DNA from: Parasutterella secunda
GTDB lineage: Bacteria > Pseudomonadota > Gammaproteobacteria > Burkholderiales > Burkholderiaceae_F
Length of the DNA: 64,000 nucleotides
Direction: 5' to 3'
NCBI RefSeq assembly: GCF_023336895.1
Contig: NZ_JAMBLT010000001.1
Location: 1-64,000, forward strand
In this document: in pieces, positions 31,247 through 40,994 of the stretch
Layout of the letters: every line of letters starts with the position of its first letter
Position numbering within the stretch: position 1 is the stretch's first letter
Notes under the pieces: model-generated
The model's input: the letters and a program-made list of their open reading frames with translations, nothing else
What the model was told of the DNA's origin: nothing
Databases searched by the model: none
Made by a program: the position numbers and the translations under genes

Positions 31247-32227
31247 ATGCAAGCAGTTGATGAAAGAGCTATCCGAGCGGCAGTAGATGTCTTGGAGTGT
31301 TCCGGTTTGGTCGCCATGCCGACTGAAACCGTTTATGGCTTAGCCGCCAATGCTGAAGACGAAAAAGCTGTCAAAAAAATTTTTGAAGCTAAAAACAGAC
31401 CGACAACACATCCGTTGATCGTTCACATTACCGGTGAGGAAGCTTTGGATCATTGGGCTAAAGAGATTCCTCAAAGCGCATACGTATTGGCTAGGCGCTT
31501 TTGGCCCGGACCGCTGACCATGATTTTGAAAAAATCGGATGCCGTTGGCGATTGGATTACCGGAGGTCAGGATTCCGTTGGCCTGCGTTGTCCATCTCAC
31601 CCTTGGGCTATGGCGCTGATTAAAGCGTTTGCAGGTAAGCATCATCGCGGTCTAGCTGCACCGTCGGCCAACACTTTCGGAAGAATTTCTCCCACCACGG
31701 CGCAGCACGTTCGTGATGATTTGGGCGAAAAACCCAAAGGAAAGGTTGACTTTATTCTCGATGGCGGCGAGTGCGATGTCGGGGTTGAATCGACAATTAT
31801 CAACTTAAGCGGTGAGCATCCTGAGATTTTGCGGCACGGTGCCATCACACGCAATATGCTTGAAGAAGCCCTGGGCTGCGCTGTTCCTGACGGCGGCCAA
31901 GACTCTCCTCGAGTCTCAGGCTCCCTAAAGAGCCACTATGCTCCTAAAACCAAAGTGATTCTTTCATCGGATATCACCGGCGATTTAAAACGATATCAAG
32001 ATAAGAAAATCGCCATTATGGCTTCAAAAACGTTGTCGGAGCAAACGCCGGCCCATGTCATTAAGTGGTTTGTCGCCCCAGAAAGCGCAACAGAATATAT
32101 GCATGACCTTTACGTGAGACTTCATGAATTGGATCAAGCCGGTGCCGATCTGATATTGATCGAGACACCGCCCACTGGCGATGCATGGAACGCTGTACAG
32201 GACCGACTCGCCCGAGCCTCTGCATAG
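31247..32227 (+). CDS. L-threonylcarbamoyladenylate synthase, Sua5-type
   Basis: The enzyme makes threonylcarbamoyl-AMP for t6A37 in tRNA, the step before TsaE/TsaD. At 326 residues it is the long Sua5 form: a YrdC-like domain (PTETVYGLAANA, KNRPTTHPLI, SANTFGRISPTTA) plus the C-terminal Sua5 domain after the SPRVSGSLKSHYAP linker. ATG 31247 is chosen, one base after purK, because the longer frame only extends back into purK. Confidence 0.93.
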   Translation: MQAVDERAIRAAVDVLECSGLVAMPTETVYGLAANAEDEKAVKKIFEAKNRPTTHPLIVHITGEEALDHWAKEIPQSAYVLARRFWPGPLTMILKKSDAVGDWITGGQDSVGLRCPSHPWAMALIKAFAGKHHRGLAAPSANTFGRISPTTAQHVRDDLGEKPKGKVDFILDGGECDVGVESTIINLSGEHPEILRHGAITRNMLEEALGCAVPDGGQDSPRVSGSLKSHYAPKTKVILSSDITGDLKRYQDKKIAIMASKTLSEQTPAHVIKWFVAPESATEYMHDLYVRLHELDQAGADLILIETPPTGDAWNAVQDRLARASA

Positions 32228-32238
32228 TTGGGAATCTT

Positions 32239-32991
32239 ATGCCAGAAGAATTGGTGAGACTGTCAAAGCGCATCAGCGAATTAGGCATCGCCTCGCGACG
32301 CGAGGCCGATGCCTGGATTGAAAAAGGTTGGGTTAAGGTTAACGGTGAAATAGCCGTCTTAGGCATGAAAGTTCGATCAAGCGATCGGATTCAAATTTCA
32401 TCGAAAGCCAAAGCCCAGCAAGATAAGCTGGTGACCGTTGTTCTGAATAAACCGATTGGTTATGTAAGCGGGCAAGCCGAGGACGGTTATGAGCCGGCCA
32501 AGGTACTGGTTACGGCTCAAAACCGCTGGGAAAAAGATGACTCCCCTTTACGGTTTCATCCTTCACAATTGGCGCATTTAGTGCCGGCCGGCCGCCTTGA
32601 CATTGATTCCGTTGGCCTTCTTGTCCTCACTCAAGACGGTCGTGTTGCCAAAAGCATCATCGGTGAGAACAGTGAGATTGAAAAAGAATACATTGTTCGT
32701 GTGACACGATTCGACGGCTGCGAGCCGAAACTGACCACTGAACAGCTTCAACTTTTAAATTACGGTTTATCTTTGGATGGGAAACCCTTGCAAAGAGCCA
32801 AAGTCACTTGGCTTAACGAAGATGAACTGCGCTTTATCCTTAAAGAAGGGAAAAAGCGACAGATCCGCAGAATGTGTGAAGCCGTCGGACTCAAAGTTCT
32901 TCGACTTAAACGTGTCCGAGTAGGCAATATTGTTCTAGGCCAATTACCTCTCGGTCAATGGCGCTACATCAAACCAACAGAACACTTTTAA
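32239..32991 (+). CDS. RluF/RsuA-family pseudouridine synthase
   Basis: This 250-residue RNA pseudouridine synthase has an N-terminal S4 RNA-binding domain (RLSKRISELGIASRREAD) and a synthase domain with catalytic Asp in GRLDIDSVGLLVL and the closing EGKKRQIRRMCEAVG. It resembles RluF, which acts on 23S rRNA U2604 and tRNA-Tyr U35. The exact target is inferred; RluB and RluE are relatives. It sits 11 bases after the Sua5-type gene, and its stop lies 5 bases before the transporter ATG. Confidence 0.88.
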   Translation: MPEELVRLSKRISELGIASRREADAWIEKGWVKVNGEIAVLGMKVRSSDRIQISSKAKAQQDKLVTVVLNKPIGYVSGQAEDGYEPAKVLVTAQNRWEKDDSPLRFHPSQLAHLVPAGRLDIDSVGLLVLTQDGRVAKSIIGENSEIEKEYIVRVTRFDGCEPKLTTEQLQLLNYGLSLDGKPLQRAKVTWLNEDELRFILKEGKKRQIRRMCEAVGLKVLRLKRVRVGNIVLGQLPLGQWRYIKPTEHF

Positions 32992-32996
32992 TTTTC

Positions 32997-33884
32997 ATGA
33001 AAAATCGAGCTCTCCTGGCCCAATTTTTATTGGTATTTGTCACCCTTTTGTGGGGCTCGACTTTTTTGACGCTGCAAATTGCCCTTCAATGGGCTGATCC
33101 CATTGTTATTGTTGCTCTACGCTTTATCATCGCCTCTCTCATCGTTTTTTGTTTACTCAAGGGAAAACTTTCAGCCATCACAAGATATGAGTGGAGAGGC
33201 GGATTTTTCATCGGATGCTGTATTTTCGGAGTCTATACCTTACAAACCATCGGATTAGATTCCATTCCGAGCAGTACATCTGCGTTTTTAACTGGGCTTT
33301 ACGTCGCTTTTGTTCCCCTGTTGCAGTGGATTGTTTTTAAAAATGTCCCACAACCTATCACGATAGTGACTATTGTTTTAGCCTTTGCCGGCATGACCCT
33401 ATTTGCCAACCCATTTTCAGTCAGTTTTTCCGGCCAAATCGGTGAATGGGTAACGGTTTTAAGCGCTCTGATCTGTGCGGCTGAGATTCTCTCAATCAGC
33501 TACTTTGTCAAGGGATGCCGTCCGCTTCAACTCAGCTTTACACAGCTCATCACGGTTGCCGCCCTTGCCTCAGCAACACTGTTGTGGCACGAACCGATCC
33601 GACCTACCCAATGGTGTTCCGGCTTATTTATCTGCATAACGGCGTTGGCAGCTATCGTCAGTTTTGTCCAATTCGGAATTGGTTGGGCTCTAAAATACGT
33701 CTCAGCACTTCGCGCAACCTTAATTTATGCCCTAGAACCGGTTTTCGCAGGCATTATCGGTTGGTTAGCCGGGGAATATTTCGGTGTCACCGAAATTACC
33801 GGAGCTATACTCATCGTTCTTGCCGTGTTAGTCAGTGCCTGGCGTCCCAATAAACGGAAAAAGACGGAGGGAACAACCCTATGA
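32997..33884 (+). CDS. DMT-superfamily (EamA) transporter
   Basis: This 295-residue inner-membrane protein has ten predicted helices in two EamA repeats. The first has FVTLLWGSTFLTLQ and PSSTSAFLTGLYVAFVPL; the second ends ALEPVFAGIIGWLAGE. These are drug/metabolite exporters. The substrate cannot be told. ATG 32997 follows the pseudouridine synthase stop by 5 bases, and the 3' end overlaps murI by 4 bases (ATGA), which indicates translational coupling. Confidence 0.9.
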   Translation: MKNRALLAQFLLVFVTLLWGSTFLTLQIALQWADPIVIVALRFIIASLIVFCLLKGKLSAITRYEWRGGFFIGCCIFGVYTLQTIGLDSIPSSTSAFLTGLYVAFVPLLQWIVFKNVPQPITIVTIVLAFAGMTLFANPFSVSFSGQIGEWVTVLSALICAAEILSISYFVKGCRPLQLSFTQLITVAALASATLLWHEPIRPTQWCSGLFICITALAAIVSFVQFGIGWALKYVSALRATLIYALEPVFAGIIGWLAGEYFGVTEITGAILIVLAVLVSAWRPNKRKKTEGTTL

Positions 33885-34681
33885 CAGAAGAGTATGCAGT
33901 CGGTTTTTTTGATTCCGGCTGGGGAGGTCTGTCCATTTTAAAGACAGCCCGACAGACATTGCCGCATGAAAATTTTATCTATGTAGCCGACTGTGGCTTC
34001 GCTCCCTATGGTGATCGCTCCCACGACTTCATCGTAGAGCGGGCCCAAAAAATTGCTGATTTTTTATTTAACCAAAAGCATGTCAAGGCGTTGGTTATCG
34101 CCTGTAATACCGCCACGGCAGAAGCCATTGACACGCTCAGAAAAGAACGCCCTGAAGCTGTGATTATCGGAGTGGAACCAGCCATTAAGCCAGCAGTCCT
34201 ATCTTCTCAGAACAAACGCATCGGGATGATTTCCACAACAAGAACGGCTCGGTCGGCTCGCTATAAAAATCTCGTAGAACGTTTTGGTCAAAACGCGAGC
34301 ATATTTTCCTGCGGCTGTCCCGGTCTGATGGATTGTGTGGAGGCCGGAGAATTTGACTCTGAAAAAACCATGGGTCTCTTACAACGCTACCTCGAGCCAA
34401 TGATTCATGAACATATTGACTCCTTGGTTTTAGGCTGTACTCATTACCCGTTTTTATTGACAAGCATTCGAAAAATTGTTGGCCCCGGCGTTCAAATTTA
34501 TGAACCGAGCTTAGCCGTCTCACTACATTTAAAAGAGTGCTTGAGAAAAATCGGCCGTCTAAATACTCAGGGAACGGGACATGAACGCTTTTATGTCAGT
34601 AAGCTCAATGAGCAAAGAAAAAGCGTGGCTTGCCGACTTTGGGGGCAAGCCACGCCTTTTGAAGAATTAGGAATCAATTAA
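33881..34681 (+). CDS. murI: Glutamate racemase
   Basis: MurI makes D-glutamate for peptidoglycan. The 266-residue protein has the acid pair FDSGWGG (Asp11, Ser12) and both catalytic cysteines, Cys75 in IACNTATAEA and Cys186 in LGCTHYPF. Trp in GWGG replaces the usual Val or Ile of GVGG. It overlaps the EamA gene by 4 bases. Its last 20 or so codons contain a 12-bp perfect hairpin that serves best as a terminator for the opposite strand. Confidence 0.94.
   Translation: MTEEYAVGFFDSGWGGLSILKTARQTLPHENFIYVADCGFAPYGDRSHDFIVERAQKIADFLFNQKHVKALVIACNTATAEAIDTLRKERPEAVIIGVEPAIKPAVLSSQNKRIGMISTTRTARSARYKNLVERFGQNASIFSCGCPGLMDCVEAGEFDSEKTMGLLQRYLEPMIHEHIDSLVLGCTHYPFLLTSIRKIVGPGVQIYEPSLAVSLHLKECLRKIGRLNTQGTGHERFYVSKLNEQRKSVACRLWGQATPFEELGIN
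34618..34655 (-). terminator. Minus-strand terminator embedded in the 3' end of murI
   Basis: A 12-bp perfect stem GCGTGGCTTGCC (34623-34634) pairs with 34644-34655. Read on the minus strand it is followed by TTTTTC (34622-34617), an intrinsic terminator for the DUF72-kynB-thioesterase operon, whose last stop is at 34678. The plus-strand side has only CTTTT. The bases also code for murI residues. Confidence 0.82.
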
Positions 34682-35094
34682 GGTTCGATTAGAAATTCCT
34701 GCATCTTCTCGCGAAGGGTAGATGGAATTGGCGTGGACTTTCGATTTTCGGAATCGATACAAACCATCACTTCACGACACTTCACATGCAGAGCATCACC
34801 TTTATAAAACTCGATTTCTACAGTAAAAGAACTGTTGCCAATGTGACTAACCCATAAACGAAGTTCACCAACATCACCGATATGAAACGGTTTAAAAAAG
34901 TCCGATTGCACCGAAACGACCGGAATCAGAACATTTTTTGTTGACATATCTTCCCAGGGCAATTGCATCCCTTCGCGAAACCAATCTTCCGTCAAGCCGT
35001 TAAACAATACAAAAAAGTTCGGATGAAAAACAATTCCTGCCGGATCACAATGGGCAAAGCGGATCATGCAGCTTTTCTTAAAAACTTTCCCCAT
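34678..35094 (-). CDS. YbgC/4-hydroxybenzoyl-CoA-thioesterase-family acyl-CoA thioesterase
   Basis: This 138-residue hotdog-fold protein has the active-site region RFAHCDPAGIVFHPNFF with the catalytic Asp of 4-hydroxybenzoyl-CoA thioesterase-type enzymes. It would hydrolyse an acyl- or aroyl-CoA. ATG 35094 is chosen because AGGAG lies 8 bases before it and it starts one base after the kynB stop. The pairing with a kynurenine formamidase-like gene hints at an aromatic substrate, but that is conjecture. Confidence 0.85.
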   Translation of the reverse strand: MGKVFKKSCMIRFAHCDPAGIVFHPNFFVLFNGLTEDWFREGMQLPWEDMSTKNVLIPVVSVQSDFFKPFHIGDVGELRLWVSHIGNSSFTVEIEFYKGDALHVKCREVMVCIDSENRKSTPIPSTLREKMQEFLIEP

Positions 35095-35095
35095 T

Positions 35096-35698
35096 TCAAC
35101 TCTCCTCTTTTTCAATCAACACAGCTCGAACGGGGCTAGCTTCCAATCCTTTAATTTTCAAAGGCAAAGCAATCAATTCATAATCTCCGGCTCGAACTGC
35201 CGACAGCTCCAGATTCTCCAAGATGATGGCTCCGCCGTCAATAGCTAAAACATGGGATGCAAGTTTCTCATCGCCGGCGCAATCAATGCTGGGTGTATCA
35301 ATGCCAATAACCGTCACCCCTTGATCCAACAAACGGCAAATGGCCTCTGCGCTTAAATAAGCAAACGAATCCGACCACTGCGCAGGTATTTTAAATCCTG
35401 TTTTTATCAAAACTCGGCAGCTGTGAACACCAACAAGTTGATCGGCCGTAATTTCACCTGAAGTTTTAATTTCAATAACTTGGCACGGCCCAATCAGCCT
35501 TTCAGGAGCAATTGTTGAAACATCACCGGCTCGATTCAAATGCTTGGGAGCATCCACATGAGCCCCCAGATGAGCACTCATCGTAAAGGTGCCGACACAA
35601 AGTTTTTCGGATTGAAGAAAATCAAGCGACAAAGGCGCATCGCCCGGATAAACGGGCGATGCTGTCGTCAATAATGGAGTGATATCGATGATCTTCAC
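35096..35698 (-). CDS. kynB: Kynurenine formamidase-like cyclase-family hydrolase
   Basis: This 200-residue metal-dependent hydrolase of the cyclase family has the metal motif HLGAHVDAPKH and ends in GDYELIALPL and LEASPVRAVL, very close to bacterial KynB, which cleaves N-formylkynurenine. Length fits. Tryptophan 2,3-dioxygenase (kynA) and kynureninase (kynU), usual neighbours, are absent here, so another amide substrate is possible. The start overlaps the end of the DUF72 gene by 4 bases. Confidence 0.75.
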   Translation of the reverse strand: MKIIDITPLLTTASPVYPGDAPLSLDFLQSEKLCVGTFTMSAHLGAHVDAPKHLNRAGDVSTIAPERLIGPCQVIEIKTSGEITADQLVGVHSCRVLIKTGFKIPAQWSDSFAYLSAEAICRLLDQGVTVIGIDTPSIDCAGDEKLASHVLAIDGGAIILENLELSAVRAGDYELIALPLKIKGLEASPVRAVLIEKEES

Positions 35699-36771
35699 AA
35701 GGTTCTGGGATCTAATTGAGCGTCTTTTTCACTTGAAAGCTTATTGACCACATCTCGAGCAATTTCGATCATCGTCAACGGCGCGCAACCTTCAGCCTTG
35801 TTGTTGGTAATCACAAAACTCTTTTGATTGGACTTCTGTGCGATATCCAACAAATGAACAATTCCAGAACGCGTGGCAGGATCAGGATGCACAATCTTAT
35901 TGAAGGGAGCGTATGTCATTTTTGCCACACCGTGACGCTGAATCGGATTCAAAGACCAACGAACAACAAGCGGTCCCTTCATTTTCCAATCTTCACCTTG
36001 AGCTTCCGGATCTTCGTAGTAACGCAGAGCCGCTGTTTGACGAATGACATCCGGCATTGAAGGATGCACACCCACAACCAGACGCACTCCGCTTGGACGC
36101 AAGGCGTTTAAAAGGCGTTTTGTATAAATAGACAGTGTACGGACTTCAACGGCATAAACGGGTTGTTCCCCCTCAACTTCTTTCGGTAGATCTGCGAAGA
36201 ACTGGGCGATTCGATCAATGTAGCTGTAGCACTCTGCCTGGGTGGGCAACAAAGGTCTGGGAATGGGAGATAGTTGGAAAACCAAGGGGCCTGCATTTTC
36301 TCCCAATCCGTTAATGACAGGGTACACAAATTCGTGCATAGCCGCGTGCAAATCAAGGAAGTCTTGATTGAGAGAACGGAACCGTCCCTTAGGATCACGC
36401 TTGACGGCATCGGTTACGCTTTGAGGGGCTTTGATCAAGAAACGGAAATTCTCATCTACTTGATTGGCCATTGCTGCATAAGACATTTCATTGAGTGTTC
36501 CGAAAAACGACCAATCAATACCAACCGCTCTTAACACCGGATGCTTACAGTAGGCGGTTAAACCTCGTTTGGTTAAATCTTCCACTCCACTTGTTTCGCC
36601 CCAAACAATCCCTTTCCAACCCGGAAAATTCCAACTGGCGCAACCCAGATAAATAGAACGAGGCAACAAACGACCTAAACGCAAAACGTCTTGAGAAGGC
36701 GTAACCGGAGTAATCGGCGAAGAGGTAACTTCATCAAAACTGTAGGGATCTGTCGTAAATTGATCAAACAT
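35695..36771 (-). CDS. DUF72-domain protein (YecE-like)
   Basis: This 358-residue protein has a TIM-barrel-like DUF72 domain. It starts after about 40 residues with IYLGCASWNFPGWKG and includes VDENFRFLIKAP and the PLVVRWSLNP segment. The function of this widespread family is not established, although some members have been linked to nucleic acid or sugar chemistry. It heads a tightly coupled operon with kynB and the thioesterase. Confidence 0.85.
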   Translation of the reverse strand: MFDQFTTDPYSFDEVTSSPITPVTPSQDVLRLGRLLPRSIYLGCASWNFPGWKGIVWGETSGVEDLTKRGLTAYCKHPVLRAVGIDWSFFGTLNEMSYAAMANQVDENFRFLIKAPQSVTDAVKRDPKGRFRSLNQDFLDLHAAMHEFVYPVINGLGENAGPLVFQLSPIPRPLLPTQAECYSYIDRIAQFFADLPKEVEGEQPVYAVEVRTLSIYTKRLLNALRPSGVRLVVGVHPSMPDVIRQTAALRYYEDPEAQGEDWKMKGPLVVRWSLNPIQRHGVAKMTYAPFNKIVHPDPATRSGIVHLLDIAQKSNQKSFVITNNKAEGCAPLTMIEIARDVVNKLSSEKDAQLDPRTL

Positions 36772-36936
36772 ATCACTAGCCCAATCTGTATATCAACAAA
36801 AATAAAAACAAAAACGAAATTCTCAATCAAATGAGTGCCTTACCCTGAGTATACGACCGATTGAATCAGGCTATACGGTCGCAAATGAGTAATTTTGCTC
36901 AGAAGGACAAAAAATACCAAAAAAAAGTGACTACTT

Positions 36937-36961
36937 CAAAGTCTGACGCAAAAGTCTGACG
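36937..36961. repeat. Short tandem direct repeat
   Basis: CAAAGTCTGACG is followed immediately by CAAAAGTCTGACG, in the 283-bp gap between the DUF72 start and the Spy-like gene end. No other structure is seen in this gap apart from AT-rich sequence and the Spy-like gene terminator. Confidence 0.6.
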
Positions 36962-37015
36962 CTATCTGAATACAACAATTTGATTTCTTTGAAACTATTT
37001 TTTTGTCTTAACAAA

Positions 37016-37042
37016 CAAAAAAATACCCGGGAAAATCCCGGG
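37016..37042 (-). terminator. Rho-independent terminator (minus strand)
   Basis: CCCGGGA (37026-37032) pairs with TCCCGGG (37036-37042). On the minus strand the stem is followed by TATTTTTTT. It ends the Spy-like gene. Confidence 0.85.
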
Positions 37043-37054
37043 CGGGTTAAACGA

Positions 37055-37648
37055 TCATGGACGTGGCGCCTTAGCAGGGCGAGGAGTCTTGGGTGGAGCG
37101 GGCGGCTCCAAGAGACTACCGGTGTTAACAATGTGGTCAAATTCGACCATCTTTTCCTCACCCACCACTTTTTGCAATTCTGCTCTGGCTTTCACATACG
37201 CATCGAAAGCTTTCGCATGTTCATTCATGAAGGCGCTTCGAGCTTCGAGCCGGGCCTGCCGGGTCATACCGGGTTCAATAGCGGCACGATGACTAAGACG
37301 AACCTGCGCTAAATCCCCGTAAGCTTTTTGCATCTGCTGCCAGGCTTTTTGCTGAGTCGCAGACACTCCCAACACGGCTCCCACTTCATTAATAAAATCG
37401 AGGGCTTCCTCACGATCCATACCAAAAGTATGAACACCCCGTTGCTCGAGTAAACGCGCCGGAGCTCTGTGATGCGGACCTCTTCGAGGGGCGTCCGCCC
37501 AATAAGCGCAATGGGGACCGTCATAACGATGATGCCATCCCGGACCGGGTTGTCCATCCCAACACGGAGCACCGTGCCAGGCAAAACTACTCAATGGGAT
37601 TAAACCGACTGATAAAACGGCAGCGATGATGAGTGGTTTTCTTGTCAT
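37055..37648 (-). CDS. Spy/CpxP-like periplasmic protein
   Basis: This 197-residue secreted protein has a signal peptide (MTRKPLIIAAVLSVGLIPL, cut near SSFA) and a His/Pro/Trp-rich stretch with metal-binding look (WHGAPCW, GWHHRY, GPHHRAP). A helical region of about 100 residues resembles Spy/CpxP LTXXQ-type chaperones (LGVSATQQKAWQQM), and the tail is Pro/Lys-rich. The role may be envelope stress or metal response; this is inferred from composition only. A strong ribosome site GGGGAG precedes ATG, and a terminator-like hairpin lies in the leader. Confidence 0.6.
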   Translation of the reverse strand: MTRKPLIIAAVLSVGLIPLSSFAWHGAPCWDGQPGPGWHHRYDGPHCAYWADAPRRGPHHRAPARLLEQRGVHTFGMDREEALDFINEVGAVLGVSATQQKAWQQMQKAYGDLAQVRLSHRAAIEPGMTRQARLEARSAFMNEHAKAFDAYVKARAELQKVVGEEKMVEFDHIVNTGSLLEPPAPPKTPRPAKAPRP

Positions 37649-37666
37649 ATTGTTCTCCCCTATCTG

Positions 37667-37705
37667 AAAAAGATCCCCCGCCTAATCTTCGCTTTGCCGG
37701 GGGAT
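37667..37705 (-). promoter_or_regulatory. Terminator-like hairpin in the 5' leader of the Spy-like gene
   Basis: On the minus strand ATCCCCCG (37705-37698) pairs with CGGGGGAT (37680-37673), followed by C and five T. It lies about 20 bases upstream of the start codon and has no upstream gene to terminate. It may attenuate the Spy-like gene. Confidence 0.55.
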
Positions 37706-37834
37706 GTAAGACTTTAGCTTTGCTTGCAATTGCAGTGTACGTGAGTCACTCGCAACAATCCTTTGGTAACTGTGTGATTTTGTTATGTACATTAATCATT
37801 TTGTAATCTTTAGGCGCAAAAAAGCTGACTCTAA

Positions 37835-39286
<1,452 letters not shown>

Positions 39287-39310
39287 AGCACGCATTACTT
39301 AATGCTTTTA

Positions 39311-39350
39311 GGCCCAAACGTTTTCAATTTGATTCGTTTGGGCCTTTTTT
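39311..39350 (+). terminator. Rho-independent terminator
   Basis: A 10-bp stem GGCCCAAACG (39311-39320) pairs with 39335-39344 and is followed by six T. It ends purB and abuts the end of the converging symporter gene. Confidence 0.88.
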
Positions 39351-40716
39351 ATTTACCTGGCTGTTGCTGCAATTTTTGTTCGAAGTCTTCCAAACACCGA
39401 ACGACAACTTTGTGTAAGCACAACAGAGCAATCAAGTTAGGGATGACCATCAAACCGTTAAAAAGGTCTGCCAATGCCCAAACCAGATCTACCTTTAAAA
39501 CAGCTCCGAACCCGATAAATAAACAGACAATCAATCGATAGGGAAACAAGCCTTTGGGGCCAAATAGGAATCGAACATTTTGTGAGCCAAAAAAGTACCA
39601 TCCGATAATGGTTGAGTAAGCAAAAAAGAATAAACAGATGGCGACAAACGCTCTGCCATAATCGCCCAAACCGACATCGTAGGCTCTCTGCGTTAGCTCA
39701 ATACCCGTGCTTTGATAATCCAGCACACCGGTCACCAAAATGACAATACCCGTAAAAGTAACAATCAGAACCGTTGCAAAGACTCCGAAGATAGCCACTA
39801 GTCCTTGCTCTGCCGGATGCTCTACTTTGGCGATAGCATGAGCGTGCGGTGTTGATCCCATACCGGCTTCATTAGAAAAAAGACCACGAGCCACCCCAAA
39901 CTGCATGGCTTTTGCCACCGTGAAACCCAGCGCTCCACCACCAACGGCTTGAGGATTAAAAGCCGCAGTAAAAATTAATTCAAACGCAGGCAGTATTTGA
40001 TCCCAATGACTAAGAATGACAAAAGAGCCTCCGATCAAATACGTGGCTGCCATCAAAGGAACCAGTTTTTCCGTAACAGAGGCAAGACGACCGATTCCTC
40101 CGAAAAACACAGAACCGGCCAACACGGCCGTTGCCACTCCGGAAACCCAGAGTGGGATATCGAAAGCAGATTGCATTGCCAACGATATGGAGTTTGACTG
40201 AACCATATTGCCGATACAGCCCAAAGCAATAATGATGGCTACGGCAAAAAAGTAAGAAAGAAAGCGATACTTTTTCCCCATACCTAATGTGATGTAATAA
40301 GCTGGGCCACCGACAATATGGCCTGAAGCATCACGAGTACGGAATGTTAGTGCTAAAACAGCCTCTGCAAAAATAGTGGCCATCCCGAAAAAAGCTGCCA
40401 ACCACAACCAAAAAAGTGCACCAGGTCCACCTGAAACAATAGCGGTAGCGGTCCCGGCTACATTTCCGGTACCAACCTGTGCAGCAACCGCGGTTGCCAA
40501 CGCTTGAAAGGAACTCATGCCCGATTGATCCGCCTTTTTCCCAAAAAGCGAAGCACCACCGAACAGATAGCGCGCAGCCCAACCGAAGTAACGAACTTGA
40601 ACAAAACGAAGGCGGATCGTGTAAAAAATGCCTGTCCCGCACAACAAAGGAATTAGGAAAAACACGCCCCAGAGATAACGATTGATATCGTGAACACAGG
40701 TGTTTAGAAGCTCCAT
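39349..40716 (-). CDS. Alanine/glycine:cation symporter (AGCS family)
   Basis: This 455-residue inner-membrane carrier has about ten helices, with AGCS signatures QVGTGNVAGTATAI, GGPGALFWLW and GVARGLFSNEAGMGSTP. It imports alanine or glycine with sodium or protons. ATG 40716 is selected because GAGGAAAG precedes it; the longer frame adds 26 residues that do not fit. It is divergent from pepN, and the 278-bp gap between them holds only AT-rich promoter-like sequence. Confidence 0.94.
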   Translation of the reverse strand: MELLNTCVHDINRYLWGVFFLIPLLCGTGIFYTIRLRFVQVRYFGWAARYLFGGASLFGKKADQSGMSSFQALATAVAAQVGTGNVAGTATAIVSGGPGALFWLWLAAFFGMATIFAEAVLALTFRTRDASGHIVGGPAYYITLGMGKKYRFLSYFFAVAIIIALGCIGNMVQSNSISLAMQSAFDIPLWVSGVATAVLAGSVFFGGIGRLASVTEKLVPLMAATYLIGGSFVILSHWDQILPAFELIFTAAFNPQAVGGGALGFTVAKAMQFGVARGLFSNEAGMGSTPHAHAIAKVEHPAEQGLVAIFGVFATVLIVTFTGIVILVTGVLDYQSTGIELTQRAYDVGLGDYGRAFVAICLFFFAYSTIIGWYFFGSQNVRFLFGPKGLFPYRLIVCLFIGFGAVLKVDLVWALADLFNGLMVIPNLIALLCLHKVVVRCLEDFEQKLQQQPGK

Positions 40717-40994
40717 TTCGCTTTCCTCAATCCAAACATCAAAAAAGAGAAAGGAGCTCTTTATTTTATGAAGATAAGCAAAAGAAAAAGTCAATGATTT
40801 TCTTAAATCTACTTATTTTCCTCTAAATTCGTTCAATAACCCTGAGGATATGTTCTTAAGCACATTCGGTTAGACAGAGCGTTCGCTTTTTGTCAAAAAA
40901 TAAGTCTCTGGAAAGCAGAAAAATCTCTGTTAAATGCTTACAATGTTTGGGTTGAAATACTAAAGAAACGTCCTGATTTTCAGAGGTTTTAAGC

